Below the pieces are notes generated by a model. That model saw only the letters and a program-made list of their open reading frames with translations. It was not told where the DNA came from and did no database searches. DNA of 64,000 nucleotides from positions 1-64,000 of the forward strand of contig JAITSU010000026.1 in assembly GCA_031287525.1 (NCBI GenBank), in the 5' to 3' direction. Both the position numbers and the translations under genes were made by a program. Below are positions 1 to 9,751 of the stretch, piece by piece (within the stretch, counting starts at the first letter, position 1; every line of letters starts with the position of its first letter). The stretch is from Zoogloeaceae bacterium. GTDB taxonomy: Bacteria > Pseudomonadota > Gammaproteobacteria > Burkholderiales > Rhodocyclaceae.

Positions 1-88
1 CGTGCGCTTCTTCGCGCCCTTGGGTGGCTTTCCACTTGCCCGCGAAAACCTTGGCGCGCTCCTGAATTTCAACCCACGACAATGCCAT
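1..88 (-). CDS. DNA methyltransferase, MmeI/YeeA-like, N-terminus only (partial)
   Basis: Only the first 29 codons lie in the window; the gene runs off the left edge. The start is the ATG at 88-86, preceded by AGAGG at a suitable distance. The N-terminus begins MALSWVEIQERAKVFAGKW, which resembles the opening of large class I SAM-dependent DNA methyltransferases of the combined restriction-modification (MmeI/YeeA) type. That family modifies DNA and often carries a nuclease domain. The identification rests on a short N-terminal resemblance only; no catalytic motif is inside the window. Confidence 0.45.
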   Translation of the reverse strand, partial: MALSWVEIQERAKVFAGKWKATQGREEAH

Positions 89-170
89 GCTGCAACCTCT
101 GGTGATTTTTTTGGAATGGTCGCATTTTGACACGGTTTCCCCCTTCTCCCCCATTCCCTTTCCCACAAGA

Positions 171-205
171 GACGAGCGCGCCCTACCTTCACGAACCGCC
201 CCTAC
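171..205. repeat. Dispersed GTAGGGGCGGTTC / GGTAGGGCGCG repeat modules
   Basis: On the minus strand this stretch reads GTAGGGGCGGTTC (205-193) followed by GGTAGGGCGCG (187-177). Related GC-rich arms occur at 17621-17655, 21124-21142 and 51207-51227, always between genes. This looks like a member of a small intergenic palindromic (REP-like) repeat family. Confidence 0.4.
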
Positions 206-250
206 AAAAATCCTTTTTCCTGTCGTTAAACAATACAGGGAGAGGACATC

Positions 251-547
251 ATGAATATCGCGCAACTTGCACACATCGTGACCACACCGCTTGCCGCCCA
301 AAAACGCGAGGCGCGGCGGCTTGGGCCGCGCAAGGTGACGGCGCTGACGGCGAGCAAGCCGGATCAGGGCAGCGGCTATGCCTTGCAGGAATTGCTGTAC
401 GCGGTACAAGACCTGGCGCAGGGGGAGGGCGGTGAGGCGGTTCACGCGCAAGCCCTGGCGCTGGCGGCGGATTTGGTGCGTCTGGGGGCGGGCGTGGAAG
501 GGCTGTTGCAGTCTTCGCTGTTGCCCCGGCTGGATACCAGAGCCTGA
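251..547 (+). CDS. Small conserved-looking protein of unknown function
   Basis: A 98-residue, alanine- and leucine-rich, probably mostly helical protein with no signal peptide or membrane segment. I do not recognise the family. Reasons to believe it is a gene: the ATG follows the ribosome binding site GGGAGAGGA at good spacing, and the stop lies about 20 bases before a strong intrinsic terminator (567-591). It stands alone between a divergent methyltransferase-like gene and the dcw operon. A basic patch (residues 18-29, KREARRLGPRKV) hints at contact with nucleic acid, but this is speculation. Confidence 0.55.
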   Translation: MNIAQLAHIVTTPLAAQKREARRLGPRKVTALTASKPDQGSGYALQELLYAVQDLAQGEGGEAVHAQALALAADLVRLGAGVEGLLQSSLLPRLDTRA

Positions 548-566
548 TTTTGCGTTTTGCGATGAC

Positions 567-591
567 AACCCGACGGTGGTCGGGTTTTTTT
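567..591 (+). terminator. Intrinsic terminator after the 98-aa gene
   Basis: AACCCGAC (567-574), loop GGTG, and GTCGGGTT (579-586) form a perfect 8-bp stem that runs into a T tract ending at 591. It separates the small gene from the dcw promoter region. Confidence 0.85.
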
Positions 592-743
592 GTTGCCTTT
601 TTTACTCTTAATAATCTACTTTCACTTTCACTTCTCATGCATTGATTATAAAGGATAATTTCTACAGAATATTTCCGCAAAAGCGACTCTAAGTCATTGT
701 CTTGATTAAAAAAACTGCCATTTCGCTTGCATTGGATAATGAA

Positions 744-793
744 GTGTCTTAAAGTGGGGAAATGTGGTTAAAAAGTGGGTAAACGGGGTGGGT
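744..793 (+). promoter_or_regulatory. MraZ operator: phased GTGGG-like repeats upstream of mraZ
   Basis: GTGTC at 744, GTGGG at 754, GTGGT at 764, GTGGG at 775 and GGGGT at 785 repeat with a 10-11 bp period, ending about 20 bases before mraZ. MraZ proteins are known to bind arrays of GTGGG/TGGGN boxes with helical spacing in front of their own gene and repress the dcw operon. A -10-like GATAAT lies just upstream at 735-740; no good -35 was seen. Confidence 0.7.
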
Positions 794-810
794 TTCCACT
801 CGTGAACAAA

Positions 811-1263
811 ATGTTTGCAGGCACGGTTTCTTTGACTCTCGACGCGAAAGGGCGGCTCGCTATTCCGGCGCGGCACCGTGACGCGCTCGCTTCGGTAGCC
901 GGAGACGCGCCGTTGGTGCTGACCGCGCATCCGCAGCGTTGCCTGTTGCTTTATCCGCTGGCGGCATGGGAACCCATCCGCGACAAAATTCTCCAAGCGC
1001 CCAGTTTTGACGCTCGTTCGCAAAGCCTGAAACGGGTGCTGGTGGGTAGCCAGCAAATCATTGACGCGCTGGATTCCGCCGGACGGCTGCTGGTCACGCC
1101 GGAGTTGCGGGAACACGCCAATCTGGAAAAAACCGTGCTGATGGTGGGCATGGGCAGCCATTTTGAAATTTGGAGCGAGGCAGGCTGGAAGCGGCAGAAC
1201 GATTTGGCGCTGGAAGCCTTGCAAGGCGATACGCCGCCCGGTTTCGAGGACATCTCGTTGTGA
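811..1263 (+). CDS. mraZ: Transcriptional regulator MraZ
   Basis: First gene of the dcw operon; a DNA-binding autoregulator of cell-wall and division genes. The 150-residue product has the two tandem SpoVT/AbrB-like half-domains of the family: the first carries [13 protein letters not shown] (11-23) and the second the [13 protein letters not shown] repeat (88-100). I chose the ATG at 811 because the family opens with MF.G...LTLD.KGR; an upstream in-frame start at 775 would add 12 atypical residues and run into the operator repeats. The phased GTGGG boxes ending at about 793 are its likely binding site. rsmH follows with a 4-base overlap. Confidence 0.95.
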   Translation: MFAGTVSLTLDAKGRLAIPARHRDALASVAGDAPLVLTAHPQRCLLLYPLAAWEPIRDKILQAPSFDARSQSLKRVLVGSQQIIDALDSAGRLLVTPELREHANLEKTVLMVGMGSHFEIWSEAGWKRQNDLALEALQGDTPPGFEDISL

Positions 1264-2222
1264 GTTCGTCGCCGCGCGTCCATACCACGGTATTTCTGGA
1301 AGAAGCCATTACCGCGTTGGCGGTGCAGCCGGATGGCGTTTATCTCGACGCGACTTTCGGGCGCGGCGGTCATAGCCGCGCCATTCTTTCGCGCCTGGGC
1401 GCGAACGGGCGTTTGCTGGCGTTCGACCGCGATCTGGAGGCGATTGAGGCGGGTCGTGCCGTGCGGGATTCACGTTTGACGTTATTGCATCGCCCTTTTT
1501 CTGAATTGCGGGAGGGCGCGTTGAAGGCGGGGTTTTCCGGCTTCGATGGCATTTTGTTCGACCTGGGGGTGTCCAGCCCGCAGTTGGACGATGGGGGCAG
1601 GGGGTTCAGTTTCCGCTATGACGCGCCGCTCGACATGCGTATGGATACCACGCAGGGCGAAACGGCGGCAGAGTGGTTGGCGCGAGCCGAAATCAGGGAA
1701 ATTACGGAGGTCATCAGAAATTATGGCGAAGAACGGTTTGCTTTCCAGATTGCAAAGAAGGTTGTGGCTGCTCGGGCCGAACGGCCTGTTACAAGCACAG
1801 GGGAATTTGCCGCGCTTGTACGTGCGACCGTGCGCTCCCGCGAGCCGGGTCAAGACCCGGCGACGCGCAGCTTTCAAGCTCTACGGATTCATGTTAATCA
1901 GGAACTCGATCAGCTCGCGCTGAGTTTGCCGCAGGCGCTTCTGCTCCTGAAACCCGGCGGGCGGCTGGTGGTGATTTCCTTTCACTCTCTGGAAGATCGC
2001 ATCGTCAAGCAGTTTTTGCGCGCCGCTGCCGCGCCGGACGATTTGCCCAAAAATCTTCCCCTGCGCGCGCGCGAGTTGCCGCAACCGACCCTGCGCCTTG
2101 TCGGGCGGGCGAGAAAGCCGACGGCGGCGGAAACGACCGCCAATCCCCGCGCCCGCAGCGCGGTGATGCGCGTGGGTGAAAAAATCGGCGAAAAACCGGA
2201 GGCGTTCGCATGTTACGCCTGA
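1260..2222 (+). CDS. rsmH: 16S rRNA m4C1402 methyltransferase RsmH
   Basis: Methylates N4 of C1402 of 16S rRNA using SAM (formerly MraW). The 320-residue protein shows the SAM motif [11 protein letters not shown] (30-40), the acidic ribose contact in [11 protein letters not shown] (52-62) and the family signature [12 protein letters not shown] (100-111) followed by [13 protein letters not shown]. The GTG start at 1260 overlaps the mraZ stop and gives a normal N-terminus ([11 protein letters not shown]); longer in-frame starts lie inside mraZ. The 3' end overlaps ftsL by 13 bases, so translation is probably coupled along the operon. Confidence 0.95.
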   Translation: MSSSPRVHTTVFLEEAITALAVQPDGVYLDATFGRGGHSRAILSRLGANGRLLAFDRDLEAIEAGRAVRDSRLTLLHRPFSELREGALKAGFSGFDGILFDLGVSSPQLDDGGRGFSFRYDAPLDMRMDTTQGETAAEWLARAEIREITEVIRNYGEERFAFQIAKKVVAARAERPVTSTGEFAALVRATVRSREPGQDPATRSFQALRIHVNQELDQLALSLPQALLLLKPGGRLVVISFHSLEDRIVKQFLRAAAAPDDLPKNLPLRARELPQPTLRLVGRARKPTAAETTANPRARSAVMRVGEKIGEKPEAFACYA

Positions 2223-2497
2223 ACAAGTTCCTGCTGCTTTTCCTCGCGCTGGCTTCGGCATTGGGCACGGTCGCTTCCCAGAACAAGGCGCGCCAGCTTT
2301 ATCAATTGCTGGAAGCGGAGCAGGAACGCGCGCGGCAACTGGATGTGGAATACGACCTGCTGCAACTGGAACTGTCCACCTGGGCGACGCACGCCCGCAT
2401 TGAAGACATCGCCCGCAAAAAACTGAAAATGGTGGTGCCGGTGCTGAACATGCAGGCGACAGCCGTTGCCAGCAACACGGATGGGGCGACGCAATGA
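2210..2497 (+). CDS. ftsL: Cell division protein FtsL
   Basis: Small bitopic inner-membrane protein of the FtsQ-FtsL-FtsB subcomplex that activates septal wall synthesis by FtsW-FtsI. The 95 residues comprise a short cytoplasmic tip, one hydrophobic segment (about 6-22) and a periplasmic coiled coil rich in Q, E and L heptads (about 25-60), then a short tail. The sequence diverges fast in this family, so the name rests on size, topology and position between rsmH and ftsI. The ATG at 2210 has a GGAGG-type site and overlaps the rsmH end; its own stop overlaps the ftsI start as ATGA. Confidence 0.9.
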   Translation: MLRLNKFLLLFLALASALGTVASQNKARQLYQLLEAEQERARQLDVEYDLLQLELSTWATHARIEDIARKKLKMVVPVLNMQATAVASNTDGATQ

Positions 2498-4254
2498 GCA
2501 TCATTCGCCGCCGTCGCGCCGTTCCCCGCCCGCATCGGTTTACGGAAAATCCCCTGCTGCAACTGGCGCTCCCCGCCTGGCGTTCCCGCTTTGTCGGGTT
2601 GGCGCTGATGTTCCTGTTCCTGCTCCTGTTGGGCGCGGCGTTTTATTTGCAGGTCATCAACAACGCTTTCTTGCAGGGCGAGGGCAATTCGCGCTATCGC
2701 CGCGATCTGGAAGTTTCCGCTTCGCGTGGCAAAATCGCTGACCGCAACGGCGACCTGCTCGCCATCAGCGCGCCGATGAAATCCATCTGGGCGATTCCCG
2801 CCGACGTTCAACTCGAACCGGCAGAGCGCCAAAATCTGGCGAAGCTGCTGGATATGGAGGTCAAGGAACTCGACCGGCGGCTGGCGGCGGAAAAGAGTTT
2901 TGTCTATCTGCAACGGCAGGTCGCGCCGGAAGTCGCCGCGCGGATTGCCGATCTGAAATTGTCCGGCATTCATCAGGATGGCGAATTCCGCCGCTTTTAT
3001 CCGGCTGCCGAAATGGTGGCGCACCTCGTCGGCTTTACCGGCGTCGATGACCAGGGCTTGGAAGGCGTGGAGCTTGCCTTTCAGAACGAACTCATGGGGA
3101 CGCCCGGTCATCGCACCGTCATCCGCGACCGGCGCGGGCAGATTGTCGAAGACGTGGAACACATGCGCCCGCCGCTGGATGGGCGCGACATCCGTCTGGC
3201 GCTGGATTCCAAGATTCAATATCTCGCCTTCTCCGCCATCAAACAGGCGGCTGCCGAATATCAGGCGAAAGCCATCAGCGCCGTGGTGCTCGACGCCCGC
3301 ACCGGCGAAGTGCTGGCGCTCGCCAACTGGCCTTCCTACAACCCGAACAACCGCGCCAACCGTTTTGGCCCGCAACTCAGAAACCGCGCCGTTACCGACA
3401 GTTTTGAACCCGGCTCGATCATGAAGCCCTTTACCGTCGCGCTGGCGCTGGACAAGGGACATTTCCGCTTTGACAGCCTCGTGGATACCGGCGCGGGGCG
3501 TTTGACCATCGGCAACGCCACCATTTCCGACACCCACGCCTATGGCACTTTGACCGTCGCGCAGGTGATCCAGAAATCTTCCAATGTCGGCACGGTGAAA
3601 ATCGCCTCGGCGTTTCAGCCCAGGGAAATGTGGGACATGTTCGATGCGCTGGGTTTCGGCGCGCCGCTTGACCTGGGTTTTCCCGGCGAAGTCGGCGGAC
3701 GTTTGCGCCCATGGAAAAACTGGCGTCCCATCGAACAAGCCACCATGTCCTATGGACATGGCATTTCCGCCAGCCTCGCGCAACTGGCGCACGCCTACCT
3801 TGTCTTCGCCCGCGACGGCGACCTCGTGCCGCTTTCCCTGCGTCTGCGCGACGACAACGAGCCGGTGCGGGGCGCGCAAATTTTTTCACCGCAAACCGCG
3901 CGCGAAGTCCGCGCCATGCTGGAAATGGTGGTCGCTCCCGGCGGCACCGCGCCGCGCGCGCAAGTACCCGGCTACCGCGTCGGCGGCAAGACCGGCACCG
4001 CCTACAAAATTGAAGGCGGCGTGTATGCCCAGAAATATGTGGCGTCCTTTGTCGGCATCGCACCGATGTCCGACCCGCGTCTGGTGGTCGCGGTGATGGT
4101 CGATGAACCGACCCGCCAGCACTACGGCGGCACAGTCGCCGCGCCGGTGTTCGCGCAAATCACGGCGGGCGCGTTGCGAACTCTGGGCGTCGTACCCGAC
4201 ATGTCCATGCAGGTCGCGGCTTTGCCAGCGAATGCTGCGGAGGTAACGCCATGA
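2494..4254 (+). CDS. ftsI: Septal peptidoglycan transpeptidase FtsI (PBP3)
   Basis: Class B penicillin-binding protein that cross-links septal peptidoglycan and works with FtsW. The 586 residues contain a basic cytoplasmic tip, one transmembrane segment (about 33-53), the non-catalytic pedestal domain beginning with the R.G.I.DRNG box, and a transpeptidase domain with active-site SIMK (Ser308), SSN (362-364) and KTG (499-501). The usual T of STMK is I here, a mild variation. It starts within the ftsL stop (ATGA) and ends within the murE start (ATGA), so the three genes are tightly coupled. Confidence 0.95.
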   Translation: MSIIRRRRAVPRPHRFTENPLLQLALPAWRSRFVGLALMFLFLLLLGAAFYLQVINNAFLQGEGNSRYRRDLEVSASRGKIADRNGDLLAISAPMKSIWAIPADVQLEPAERQNLAKLLDMEVKELDRRLAAEKSFVYLQRQVAPEVAARIADLKLSGIHQDGEFRRFYPAAEMVAHLVGFTGVDDQGLEGVELAFQNELMGTPGHRTVIRDRRGQIVEDVEHMRPPLDGRDIRLALDSKIQYLAFSAIKQAAAEYQAKAISAVVLDARTGEVLALANWPSYNPNNRANRFGPQLRNRAVTDSFEPGSIMKPFTVALALDKGHFRFDSLVDTGAGRLTIGNATISDTHAYGTLTVAQVIQKSSNVGTVKIASAFQPREMWDMFDALGFGAPLDLGFPGEVGGRLRPWKNWRPIEQATMSYGHGISASLAQLAHAYLVFARDGDLVPLSLRLRDDNEPVRGAQIFSPQTAREVRAMLEMVVAPGGTAPRAQVPGYRVGGKTGTAYKIEGGVYAQKYVASFVGIAPMSDPRLVVAVMVDEPTRQHYGGTVAAPVFAQITAGALRTLGVVPDMSMQVAALPANAAEVTP

Positions 4255-5840
4255 CGCTGCTGGCGCAACATCTGGAACGTCTGGACGACGTGGCGCGCGC
4301 CTGTCTCTCCGCGCTGGCGCAAGCGGATTTGCGGGTCAAACTGACGGGCGTGACCGACGACAGCCGTCAGGTACGCCCCGGCGACCTGTTCATCGCCTAT
4401 CCCGATCATGCCGCTGATGGGCGTCGCTATATCGGCGACGCGCTGGCGCGTGGGGCGGCGGCGGTGTGCTGGCAGCCGGGCGAGGATTTTGTCTGGGATG
4501 ACCGTTTCGCCGCGCCCAATCTCGCCGTGCCCAATCTGCGTCCGCTGGCGGGGTCGCTGGCGCATGAACTGGCGGGACATCCCTGCGAACAACTTTCCCT
4601 GCTGGCGATTACCGGCACCAACGGCAAGACTTCCATCAGTCAATGGCTGGCGCGGGCGTGGCCTGAACCCTGCGGCGTCATCGGCACCCTGGGCGCGGGT
4701 CTGGTGAGCAAGGACGCCAGGGGCGCGGATGATTTGATCGAAACCGGCTTCACCACGCCGAAAGCCACGACGCTGGCGCGGCTGCTGGCGGAAATGCTGG
4801 CGGATGGGGCGCGCGCCTGCGCGTTGGAAGCCAGTTCCATCGGGCTGGAAGAAGGTCGCTTGAATGGCGCGCGGGTGGATACCGCGATTTTTACCAACTT
4901 TACCCGCGATCATCTCGACTATCACATCAGCATGGAAAATTACGCGGCGGCGAAAGAAAAACTCTTTCGTTGGTCTGACCTGCGCCTCGCCATCATCAAT
5001 CTGGACAATACGCTGGGGCAACATCTGGCATACGCCACGACCGCAAGACAAGTCATCGGTTACAGCCTCGCGCCCGAACATTTCGCCCTGGACGGCATCG
5101 CCCTCGTCAGCGCCCGCGATGCGCGTGTCACGAAAAACGGACAGGCCTTCACGCTGGTTTCGCCTTGGGGCGAGGCGGCGGTTTCAACGCCGATTCCGGG
5201 GCGTTATAACATCGCCAATCTGCTGGCCGTGGCGGCGGCATTGCTGGATGCCGGCGTGTCGGTTACGGAAACGGCGGCGCGGCTCTCTCGCCTTGAGCCG
5301 CCGCCGGGACGGATGCAACGCTATGGCGGCGAACTGGACGGCACACCCGTTCCGCTCATCGCCGTCGATTATTCGCACACGCCCGACGCGCTGGATAACG
5401 CGCTTGCCGCCCTGCGTCCGCTGACGGTCGCTCGCGGCGGCAAGCTCATTTGCGTATTCGGCTGCGGCGGCGACCGCGACCACGGCAAACGTCCGCTGAT
5501 GGGCGAAATCGCCGCGAAGAATGCCGATGTCGTCTGGATGACCAGTGACAATCCGCGCAGCGAAGACCCCCTTTGCATCATCGAAGCCATCCGTCGGGGC
5601 GTGCCGGTTAACCTGCGCGGCGACGCCGCAAGAATCAAACTCGAAGCCGACCGCGACACCGCCATTCGCTCGGCAATCATGGCGGCGTCGGCGCAGGACG
5701 TGATTCTGCTGGCGGGCAAGGGACACGAAACTTATCAGGAAATTGCCGGCGTTCGACACCATTTTCATGACGGCGAACAGGCAAACGCGGCGTTGCGGGC
5801 ATGGCGTTTTCATCAACTGGAAACAGGAGGCGCGGCATGA
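4251..5840 (+). CDS. murE: UDP-MurNAc-L-Ala-D-Glu:meso-DAP ligase MurE
   Basis: Cytoplasmic ATP-dependent ligase that adds the third stem-peptide residue. The P-loop TGTNGKTS is at 121-128, and the diaminopimelate-selecting motif DNPR is at 433-436, so the substrate is meso-DAP rather than lysine, as expected for a Gram-negative. At 529 residues it is about 30 longer than many homologues, mainly through a loosely conserved N-terminus and some loops. The ATG at 4251 overlaps the ftsI stop, and the stop overlaps the murF start. The Mur ligase order murE-murF-mraY-murD follows the biosynthetic logic of the cluster. Confidence 0.95.
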   Translation: MTLLAQHLERLDDVARACLSALAQADLRVKLTGVTDDSRQVRPGDLFIAYPDHAADGRRYIGDALARGAAAVCWQPGEDFVWDDRFAAPNLAVPNLRPLAGSLAHELAGHPCEQLSLLAITGTNGKTSISQWLARAWPEPCGVIGTLGAGLVSKDARGADDLIETGFTTPKATTLARLLAEMLADGARACALEASSIGLEEGRLNGARVDTAIFTNFTRDHLDYHISMENYAAAKEKLFRWSDLRLAIINLDNTLGQHLAYATTARQVIGYSLAPEHFALDGIALVSARDARVTKNGQAFTLVSPWGEAAVSTPIPGRYNIANLLAVAAALLDAGVSVTETAARLSRLEPPPGRMQRYGGELDGTPVPLIAVDYSHTPDALDNALAALRPLTVARGGKLICVFGCGGDRDHGKRPLMGEIAAKNADVVWMTSDNPRSEDPLCIIEAIRRGVPVNLRGDAARIKLEADRDTAIRSAIMAASAQDVILLAGKGHETYQEIAGVRHHFHDGEQANAALRAWRFHQLETGGAA

Positions 5841-7237
5841 TGCGGTGGTCGCTGGCGCAAATCAACCAGGCAGTGGCGGGGCAGATGATACGCGCCGCTG
5901 CCGATACGCCTGAAATCGTCGGCGTGGCGACGGATACGCGCCAATCCTGCGCCGGACAACTGTTTGTCGCGCTTGTTGGCGAACGCTTCGACGCGCACGA
6001 TTATCTTGAGGTCGCCGTACAACAGGGCGCGGCGGCATTGCTCGTCAGCAATGCGGAAAAATGCGCGGAAAAACTGCCGGCGGGCGTACCCGCCATTCTG
6101 GTCGACGACACCCGTCTGGCATTGGGGCGGCTGGCGGCGGCGTGGCGGCAAGAATTTTCGATTCCGGTCATTGCCGTGACCGGCTCGAACGGCAAGACCA
6201 CCACCCGCGAAATGATCGCCGCCATTTTGCGAACCGCCTATGGCGATGACGCTGTGCTGACGCCGAAAGGCAATTTCAACAATGACATCGGTTTGCCGCT
6301 GACCCTTTTGCAACTCGCGCCGGAGCACAAGGCCGCCGTGCTGGAAATGGGCATGAACCATCCCGGCGAAATCGCCTGTCTCACCCGCATCGCCAGCCCT
6401 ACGGCGGCGCTCGTCACCAATGCCCAACGCGCCCACCTCGAAGGCATGGGCAGTCTGGAAGGCGTGGCGATGGAAAAGGGATGCGTTTACGACGCTCTGG
6501 CGGCGGACGGCGTGGCGATTATCAACAACGACGATGCCTACGCCGAAAACTGGCGGCAACAAAACGCCGCTCGCCCCTTGCTCACCTTCGCGCTGGACAA
6601 TCCCGCCGACATCATGGGTGACGCCAGTCTGCGCGGGCTGGATACGCAACTGACGATACGCACACCCGATGGCGACCGAACCATCACCCTGCAAATCCCC
6701 GGTCGCCACAACGCCCGCAACGCGCTGGCGGCGGCGGCGGCGGGCATCGCGGCGGGTCTGGGGCTGGATACGCTGGCAGAAGGGCTGGCGGGATTCACCG
6801 GCGTCAAGGGGCGGCTGCAACGGCAGACGGGGCCTTATGGCGCGGTGATTCTTGATGACACCTACAACGCCAATCCCGATTCAGTGCGGGCGGGCATCGA
6901 CGTGCTGGCAAGCGCGGGCGGGCGGCAAATTCTGGTCTTGGGTGACATGGGCGAAATCGGTGAAGCCAGCGGTCAGTATCACGACGAAATCGGCGGCTAC
7001 GCCCGCAGCATGGGCATCGACCAGCTTTACGCCCTGGGCGACGCCAGCGGGCAGGCGGCCCGCAATTTTGCCGATGGCGCGCGCAGTTTCAAGACGCCGG
7101 AAGCTCTGGTCAAAGCCTTGCTCAGCGAACTGAAAGCCATGAGCAAGAGTGGCAGCGCCATCACCCTTCTGGTCAAAGGCTCGCGGTTTATGCGAATGGA
7201 AAAAGTGGTCGAGTTGTTGTTGAAGGAAAATCACTGA
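5837..7237 (+). CDS. murF: UDP-MurNAc-tripeptide:D-Ala-D-Ala ligase MurF
   Basis: Adds D-Ala-D-Ala to UDP-MurNAc-tripeptide to complete the cytoplasmic precursor. The 466-residue product has the three-domain Mur ligase plan, with P-loop TGSNGKTTT at 115-123 and the central [12 protein letters not shown] motif. The ATG at 5837 overlaps the murE TGA and is preceded by AGGAGG; a second ATG follows directly at 5840 and could also serve. An in-frame upstream start at 5801 would lie inside murE and add unrelated residues. The TGATG junction at 7235-7239 joins it to mraY. Confidence 0.95.
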   Translation: MMRWSLAQINQAVAGQMIRAAADTPEIVGVATDTRQSCAGQLFVALVGERFDAHDYLEVAVQQGAAALLVSNAEKCAEKLPAGVPAILVDDTRLALGRLAAAWRQEFSIPVIAVTGSNGKTTTREMIAAILRTAYGDDAVLTPKGNFNNDIGLPLTLLQLAPEHKAAVLEMGMNHPGEIACLTRIASPTAALVTNAQRAHLEGMGSLEGVAMEKGCVYDALAADGVAIINNDDAYAENWRQQNAARPLLTFALDNPADIMGDASLRGLDTQLTIRTPDGDRTITLQIPGRHNARNALAAAAAGIAAGLGLDTLAEGLAGFTGVKGRLQRQTGPYGAVILDDTYNANPDSVRAGIDVLASAGGRQILVLGDMGEIGEASGQYHDEIGGYARSMGIDQLYALGDASGQAARNFADGARSFKTPEALVKALLSELKAMSKSGSAITLLVKGSRFMRMEKVVELLLKENH

Positions 7238-8349
7238 TGTTGCTCTTGTTCACGCAATGGCTCGCGCAGGATGTGCGCGCCTTCTCGGTTTTCAATTACC
7301 TCACCCTGCGGACGGTGCTCTCGGCGATGACGGCGCTCGTCTTTTCGCTGGCATTGGGGCCACGGGTGATTCGCTGGCTCGCCGCCAAAAAAATCGGACA
7401 GGCGGTGCGTACCGACGGTCCGCAAACCCACCTCGTCAAATCGGGTACGCCGACAATGGGCGGCGTGCTGATTCTGATCGCCATCGCCCTTACCACCCTG
7501 CTGTGGGGCGACCTGACCAATCGCTATGTGTGGACGGTGCTGGTGGTCACGCTGGGCTTTGGCATCGTCGGCTGGTACGACGACTGGAAGAAGGTGGTGT
7601 ACCGCGACCCGAACGGGCTGGCGGCGCGCTGGAAATTTTTCTGGCAATCGGCGTTGGGACTGGGCGCGGCGCTGTTTCTCGCTTTCTCGCATATTCACAG
7701 CGGCAATCCGCCGCAAACCGAACTGATTGTGCCTTTCTTCAAGGTCATCAGTTATCCGCTGGGCATCTGGGGCTTTGTCGCGCTGACTTATCTGGTGATT
7801 GTCGGCACCTCCAACGCGGTCAATCTGACCGACGGGCTGGATGGTCTTGCCATCATGCCGACTGTGATGATTGCCGCCGCCTTCGCCATTTTCGCCTACG
7901 TCGCGGGCAGCGCCGTGTATTCCAGATACCTGCTGCTGCCCTATGTGCCGGGCGCGGGCGAACTTTGCATTCTGTTGGGCGCGATTGCCGGCGCGGGACT
8001 GGGCTTTCTCTGGTTCAACGCTTATCCGGCGGAAGTGTTCATGGGCGATGTCGGCGCGCTGTCGCTCGGCGCGGCGTTAGGCTGCGTCGCTGTCATCGTG
8101 CGGCAGGAAATCGTGTTGTTCATCATGGGCGGCGTGTTCGTGGTCGAAACCCTGTCGGTGATGGTGCAGGTCAGTTGGTTCAAATACACCAGAAAAAAAT
8201 ACGGCGAGGGGCGACGCATTTTGCTGATGGCGCCCCTGCATCACCATTTTGAAAAAAGCGGCTGGAAGGAAACGCAGGTGGTCGTGCGGTTCTGGATTAT
8301 CACCATCATGCTGGTGTTGTTTGGTCTTTCTACGTTGAAGCTGCGTTAA
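7237..8349 (+). CDS. mraY: Phospho-MurNAc-pentapeptide translocase MraY
   Basis: Polytopic inner-membrane enzyme that transfers phospho-MurNAc-pentapeptide from UDP to undecaprenyl phosphate, making lipid I. The 370 residues are strongly hydrophobic, with about ten predicted membrane spans. Family landmarks are visible: the TPTMGG box, the acidic WYDDWKK loop, NLTDGLDGL and the C-terminal PLHHHFE motif. The start ATG overlaps the murF stop by one base. Length and motif order match the family. Confidence 0.96.
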   Translation: MLLLFTQWLAQDVRAFSVFNYLTLRTVLSAMTALVFSLALGPRVIRWLAAKKIGQAVRTDGPQTHLVKSGTPTMGGVLILIAIALTTLLWGDLTNRYVWTVLVVTLGFGIVGWYDDWKKVVYRDPNGLAARWKFFWQSALGLGAALFLAFSHIHSGNPPQTELIVPFFKVISYPLGIWGFVALTYLVIVGTSNAVNLTDGLDGLAIMPTVMIAAAFAIFAYVAGSAVYSRYLLLPYVPGAGELCILLGAIAGAGLGFLWFNAYPAEVFMGDVGALSLGAALGCVAVIVRQEIVLFIMGGVFVVETLSVMVQVSWFKYTRKKYGEGRRILLMAPLHHHFEKSGWKETQVVVRFWIITIMLVLFGLSTLKLR

Positions 8350-8356
8350 AGCGAAC

Positions 8357-9751
8357 ATGGACATGAACGGCAAAAACTTTCTGGTCGTCGGTCTGGGTGA
8401 ATCCGGTCTGGCGATGACGCGCTGGCTCTCCCGTCAGGGCGCTGCCGTGCGTGTTGCCGACAGTCGGGAAAATCCGCCCAATCTCGCGGCGCTGGCGGCG
8501 TTCGCGCCGGATGTGGACGTGATGGCCGGCGCCTTTCGCGCCGCTCCCTTTCAGGAGGCGGACGTGATTGCGCTCTCGCCCGGCGTGCCTTTGTCGACGC
8601 CGGAAATCGCCGCCGTCCGTAGCAAGGTCATTTCCGAAATCGACCTGTTCATGGCGGCGCTGGACGAGGTTCAGCCCAACGCGCGTGTGCTGGCGATTAC
8701 CGGCAGCAATGGCAAGACCACCACCACGGCGCTGACAGCCCATCTGTTGAATGGCGCGGGAATTCCTGCCGTCGCTTGCGGCAACATTTCTCCCTCGCTG
8801 CTGGACGCGCTGATGACGGCGCTGGACGCGGGCGAATTGCCGGAAGTCTGGGTGCTGGAATTGTCCAGCTTCCAGTTGGAAAGCGCCCGCTCCCTGACCG
8901 CTGACGCGGCGGCGGTGCTGAATGTGACGGAAGACCATCTCGACCGGCACGGCGACATGGCGGGCTATGCCAATGCCAAGGCGCGTATTTTCATCGGACA
9001 GGCGGCGCAGGTGTTGAACCGCGACGATGACTGGTCGCTCGGCATGGGCGGCGTGTGCGTCAATCCCGCCAGCCTGATCACTTTCGGACAAAATCCGCCG
9101 CCGCGTCCCGGTCATTACGGCATTCAGGATCATGCCATCTGGCAGGGCAGAACGCGCCTGATCGGTCTTGACGAACTGCCGCTGCAAGGCTTGCACAATG
9201 CCGCCAATGTCATGGCGGCGCTGGCGCTCTGCGCGGCGCTCGGCATCGCCCATGACAAACTTCTGCCCGCGCTGAAAATTTTTCGCGGTCTGCCGCATCG
9301 GGTCGAGCCGGTGGCGGAGATTGCGGGCGTGCGTTACATCGACGATTCCAAGGGCACGAATGTCGGCGCGACTCTGGCGGCCATCGAAGGTCTGGGCAGC
9401 GATACCGGCAAAGTCGCCGTTATCCTCGGCGGCGATGGCAAGGGTCAGAATTTCGCGCCCCTGAAAGCGGCGTTGCGCGACCATGCCCGCGCCGTGGCGT
9501 TGATCGGGCGCGACGGCGCGTTAATCGGCAAAGCCATCAAGGGTTGCGGTGTGCCGGTCAAAGCCTGTGCCGACATGCCCGCCGCCGTGCGCCATCTGGC
9601 GAAACTCGCAAAAGCCGGGGATTGCGTGCTGCTGTCGCCCGCTTGCGCGAGTTTCGACCGATACCAAAATTATGCTGAACGGGCGGCGGATTTTGTCGCG
9701 GCAGTGACGGCGCTGGCAGCGTCGAAGGGCAGGAAGGGGAAATCCGCATGA
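8357..9751 (+). CDS. murD: UDP-MurNAc-L-alanine:D-glutamate ligase MurD
   Basis: Cytoplasmic ATP-dependent ligase adding D-Glu to UDP-MurNAc-L-Ala. The 464 residues begin with the Rossmann-like nucleotide-binding motif VVGLGESGLAM and carry the P-loop TGSNGKTTT (115-123), the ELSSFQLE motif and the C-terminal DDSKGTN signature. The first ATG (8357) is followed by a second two codons later (8363); either is possible. A 7-base gap separates it from mraY, one of the few non-overlapping joints in the operon. Its stop overlaps ftsW (ATGA). Confidence 0.95.
   Translation: MDMNGKNFLVVGLGESGLAMTRWLSRQGAAVRVADSRENPPNLAALAAFAPDVDVMAGAFRAAPFQEADVIALSPGVPLSTPEIAAVRSKVISEIDLFMAALDEVQPNARVLAITGSNGKTTTTALTAHLLNGAGIPAVACGNISPSLLDALMTALDAGELPEVWVLELSSFQLESARSLTADAAAVLNVTEDHLDRHGDMAGYANAKARIFIGQAAQVLNRDDDWSLGMGGVCVNPASLITFGQNPPPRPGHYGIQDHAIWQGRTRLIGLDELPLQGLHNAANVMAALALCAALGIAHDKLLPALKIFRGLPHRVEPVAEIAGVRYIDDSKGTNVGATLAAIEGLGSDTGKVAVILGGDGKGQNFAPLKAALRDHARAVALIGRDGALIGKAIKGCGVPVKACADMPAAVRHLAKLAKAGDCVLLSPACASFDRYQNYAERAADFVAAVTALAASKGRKGKSA

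Noticed and set aside
2302..3879. Long open frame (525 codons) on the minus strand across ftsL/ftsI
   Set aside because: Antisense shadow of high-GC coding DNA; no family motifs, and the plus-strand genes are certain.
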